Origin: Jiangella sp. DSM 45060
GTDB taxonomy: Bacteria > Actinomycetota > Actinomycetes > Jiangellales > Jiangellaceae
Length of the DNA: 64,000 bases
Direction: 5' to 3'
Assembly: GCF_900105175.1 (NCBI RefSeq)
Contig: NZ_LT629771.1
Location: 7,336,622 to 7,400,621 of the forward strand
Below the pieces are notes generated by a model. It was given only the letters and a program-made list of their open reading frames with translations. It was not told the origin of the DNA and did no database searches. The translations under genes and the position numbers were made by a program. Positions 62,231 to 64,000 of this stretch are shown here, piece by piece (within the stretch, counting starts at the first letter, position 1; every line of letters starts with the position of its first letter).

Positions 62231-62246
62231 TCGGGTGCGTACCCGA
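62231..62246. promoter_or_regulatory. Palindrome in the divergent epimerase / GAF-ANTAR promoter
   Basis: TCGGGT-GCGT-ACCCGA, 6-bp arms, directly before the epimerase start codon and 76 bp before the GAF-ANTAR start. It may be an operator; no regulator is assigned. Confidence 0.4.
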
Positions 62247-62321
62247 TGGGGAGTATCGACACTGCCGACCCGCTCGGGGAGGATGATGGCCCGGTAAGGG
62301 CTCGAGGGGGCGGAGGACGGC

Positions 62322-63005
62322 GTGACCGAACCAGATGCGGGCGACTTCGCCGAAATGGCGCTCGCCTTGCACGACGAACCCGATGTCGAGCAGACGCTCG
62401 AGCGGGTGGTCGAATACGCACAGCAGGCGACGGTCTGCGACGACGCCGGCCTGATGCTGCAGCGCGGCGGCGGGCGCCTCGAGACGGCCGTCGCCTCCGA
62501 CCCGCGGGTCGGCAAGGCCGACGAACTGCAGACCGCTCTCGGCGAGGGCCCGAGCCGGGCCACCATCGAGACCCGCACGTCCATCCTGATCGAAGACACC
62601 GCCACCGAGCCGCGCTGGCCGGCGTGGGGCCCGCAGGCCGCCGACCTCGGCCTGCGCAGCGTGCTGTCGGTGTGCCTGCGCACCGGCAACTCCACGCTCG
62701 GCGCGCTCAACCTCTACAGCCACCGGCCGGGCATGTTCGACGACGACGACACCGACGTCGCGGAGATCTTCGCCCGGCACGCGTCGGTGGCGCTCGCGTC
62801 GGCGCGCGAGGAGCACGGCCTGCGCCAGGCCATCGGCGCCCGGCACCTCATCGGGCTGGCCCAGGGCATCCTCATGGAGCGCTACGGCCTCGACGCCGAC
62901 CGCGCGTTCGCCGTCCTGCGCCGCTACTCCCGCAACAGCAATGTCAAGCTGCGCGTCGTCGCCGAACGGATCATCGCCACGGGGCGGCTGCCCGACGAGC
63001 CCTGA
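62322..63005 (+). CDS. GAF and ANTAR domain regulatory protein
   Basis: A 227-residue protein. A GAF-like sensor domain (about 15-150: VCDDAGLMLQRGG, TALGEGPSRATIETRTSILI) is followed by an ANTAR RNA-binding domain (ARHLIGLAQGILMERYGLDA). ANTAR proteins act on transcript terminators. A GTG start is used. It is common in Mycobacterium and Streptomyces relatives. Confidence 0.9.
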   Translation: MTEPDAGDFAEMALALHDEPDVEQTLERVVEYAQQATVCDDAGLMLQRGGGRLETAVASDPRVGKADELQTALGEGPSRATIETRTSILIEDTATEPRWPAWGPQAADLGLRSVLSVCLRTGNSTLGALNLYSHRPGMFDDDDTDVAEIFARHASVALASAREEHGLRQAIGARHLIGLAQGILMERYGLDADRAFAVLRRYSRNSNVKLRVVAERIIATGRLPDEP

Positions 63006-63023
63006 TCCCGGGCCGTTCGGCCG

Positions 63024-63047
63024 GTTTGCCCGGGAACCCGTGGGTAA
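63024..63047 (+). promoter_or_regulatory. SigB-type promoter candidate for the WhiB gene
   Basis: GTTT (63024-63027), 14 bases, then GGGTAA (63042-63047). This matches the actinobacterial stress-sigma pattern GTTT-N14-16-GGGTAY. The expected start of transcription falls near 63054, almost at the start codon, so the mRNA may be leaderless. Confidence 0.5.
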
Positions 63048-63056
63048 CCGGGGGTG

Positions 63057-63413
63057 ATGACTGTCGGGGTGATGCGGATCGTCCGGAGGACGGAGGCCGG
63101 ACGACGCAGCGATGTGGTGGTGCCGAGTCCGCACGAGCCCGGTGCTCGGGTCGACTCGGCGTCGTGGTGGGAGTACGGGCTGTGCCGGGGGTGGGACGCG
63201 GACCTGTTCTGCGTCCCCGAAGGGGTGTCGCCCAGCCGCAAACGCGCTCAGGAGACCCGCGCGAAACGGATCTGCGAAGCCTGCCCGGTCCGGGACCGTT
63301 GCCTCGCCGAGGCGATGGAACGTGACGAGCAGTACGGCGTGTGGGGCGGGCTGGACACCGAGGAGCGGCGGCAGCTGGAGCGGCGGCGACGGGGGATGCG
63401 CCGCTCCAGCTGA
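63057..63413 (+). CDS. WhiB-family transcriptional regulator
   Basis: A 118-residue WhiB protein. Four Fe-S Cys are in LCRGWD and in CEACPVRDRC, and GVWGG is the hallmark turn. An extra Cys sits in DLFCVPEG, where most WhiB proteins have Phe. A basic C-terminus (RRQLERRRRGMRRSS) contacts DNA. The start is unsure: GTG 63054, ATG 63057 or ATG 63072, none with a good ribosome site. A SigB-like promoter with a near-leaderless transcript fits the first two. Confidence 0.9.
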   Translation: MTVGVMRIVRRTEAGRRSDVVVPSPHEPGARVDSASWWEYGLCRGWDADLFCVPEGVSPSRKRAQETRAKRICEACPVRDRCLAEAMERDEQYGVWGGLDTEERRQLERRRRGMRRSS

Positions 63414-63418
63414 CCGCG

Positions 63419-63832
63419 TTACCAGCCCGGCCGTCGCTGGTCGTCGGCGACGACGTCGGGGCCGGTCCGGTCCGGATCCGGCGCGCCGTCTCGCGGCGTC
63501 GCGGGGTCCGGGGCGTCGGGGTGCAGGGTGTCGGCCGTGCGACGCCGTTCCGCGGCCGCCGCGGCCTCGTCGCCGGCGGTGGCCTTCAGGCGCTCGGCCT
63601 CGGCCTCCTGCTCCGCCGCCGTCGCCCTCGCGTGCCGGGCCTGCGCGGCGCGTTCGTCGGCCTCGGCGCGGTGCCGTTCGGCGGCCCGCTCGGCCGCGGC
63701 GGCCTGCTCCCGCTCCTGGACGGCCGCCTCGCGGCGGGCGGCGCTGTGGCCGCGACGGCGCGACAGCAGCCACGCGGCGACGGCGATGAGCACCACGATG
63801 ATGACCAGCACCACGATGAGCTCGGTACTCAT
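63419..63832 (-). CDS. Single-pass membrane protein with coiled-coil tail
   Basis: A 137-residue protein. One N-terminal membrane helix (LIVVLVIIVVLIAVAAWLL, residues 5-23) is followed by a long Ala/Glu/Arg-rich coiled coil (to about 110) and a Pro/Asp-rich end. It looks like an envelope or stress protein of unknown function. The ATG at 63832 is the only start that opens on the helix. Confidence 0.8.
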   Translation of the reverse strand: MSTELIVVLVIIVVLIAVAAWLLSRRRGHSAARREAAVQEREQAAAAERAAERHRAEADERAAQARHARATAAEQEAEAERLKATAGDEAAAAAERRRTADTLHPDAPDPATPRDGAPDPDRTGPDVVADDQRRPGW

Positions 63833-63927
63833 GGGTACCTCCCTCCGCCGCGGCCACGGTGGCCGCGGCATCCGGCACCCATACCCGTGCGCGCGGCGGG
63901 CATGCCGCGCGGTCCGCACCGCCGGGA

Positions 63928-64000
63928 TCAGGCTGGTGGTGGTACCGGCTCTTCGCGGATGACGTCGCGGGCCGGCTTGTCCTCGCGTAGTCCTTCGAAC
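63928..64000 (-). CDS. C-terminal end of a protein of unknown function, cut by the window edge
   Basis: Reading the minus strand from the right edge gives FEGLREDKPARDVIREEP, then VPPPA and a TGA at 63928-63930. Twenty-three residues are too few to identify the family. Confidence 0.45.
   Translation of the reverse strand, partial: FEGLREDKPARDVIREEPVPPPA

Overview
The window is very GC-rich, with dense, often overlapping genes (many ATGA or GTGA stop/start overlaps), frequent GTG starts and Shine-Dalgarno sites close to GGAGG. Markers point to a soil-type actinomycete: an AfsR/SARP-like regulator, a WhiB protein, a GAF-ANTAR regulator, a WXG100-like ESX protein, DUF2630 and an LLM flavin enzyme. 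A Jiangella-like genus is possible but cannot be settled from the sequence. No rRNA, tRNA or CRISPR array was seen.

Layout. 1-4.5 kb: a secreted subtilisin-like protease cut by the window edge, then two membrane-anchored proteins of unknown function. 4.6-12.3 kb: a large AfsR-like ATPase regulator, two tandem DrrAB-type ABC exporters, and a divergent ECF sigma/anti-sigma pair. 12.3-18.7 kb: an MFS exporter, an alpha-alpha toroid protein, a 1.76-kb mobile island (decayed IS630 transposase, truncated P-loop gene, SnoaL-like gene) inserted at a CTAG, a methyltransferase, and an XRE regulator divergent from an SDR oxidoreductase. 18.7-23.5 kb: a nicotianamine-synthase-like gene followed by an ATP-grasp ligase, which looks like a small metallophore pathway, and then a WXG100-like protein, an ADP-ribosyltransferase polymorphic toxin and a possible immunity protein.

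23.5-38.2 kb is a carbohydrate island that reads as L-fucoside use: GH29 fucosidase, RraA-like protein, ABC sugar importer, large GH141-like beta-helix protein, GntR/FCD regulator, lactonase-type amidohydrolase, a 615-residue unknown and an aldo/keto reductase. Related palindromes lie in both of its divergent promoter regions. 38.2-43.1 kb: a Nif3-like protein, a DUF998 protein, an ABC-2 exporter and a two-component system whose kinase appears to start inside a miniature transposable element. 43.1-51.3 kb: a PL4-like protein, a frameshifted PhoD phosphatase, a cNMP-binding histidine kinase paired with a receiver/thioredoxin-reductase fusion, a hydrolase, and an NhaA-DsbA fusion antiporter.

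51.4-64 kb: a coiled-coil protein, DUF2630, an EEP nuclease/phosphatase, a secreted FAD protein, a MarR/LLM divergent pair with a clear operator, a methyltransferase pseudogene, SurE and PfkB, a GlsB-like membrane protein, UdgX, an SDR epimerase with an altered catalytic motif, GAF-ANTAR, WhiB, and two envelope or unknown proteins. Two hairpins with the same core and matching compensatory changes lie at 33.2 and 53.7 kb.
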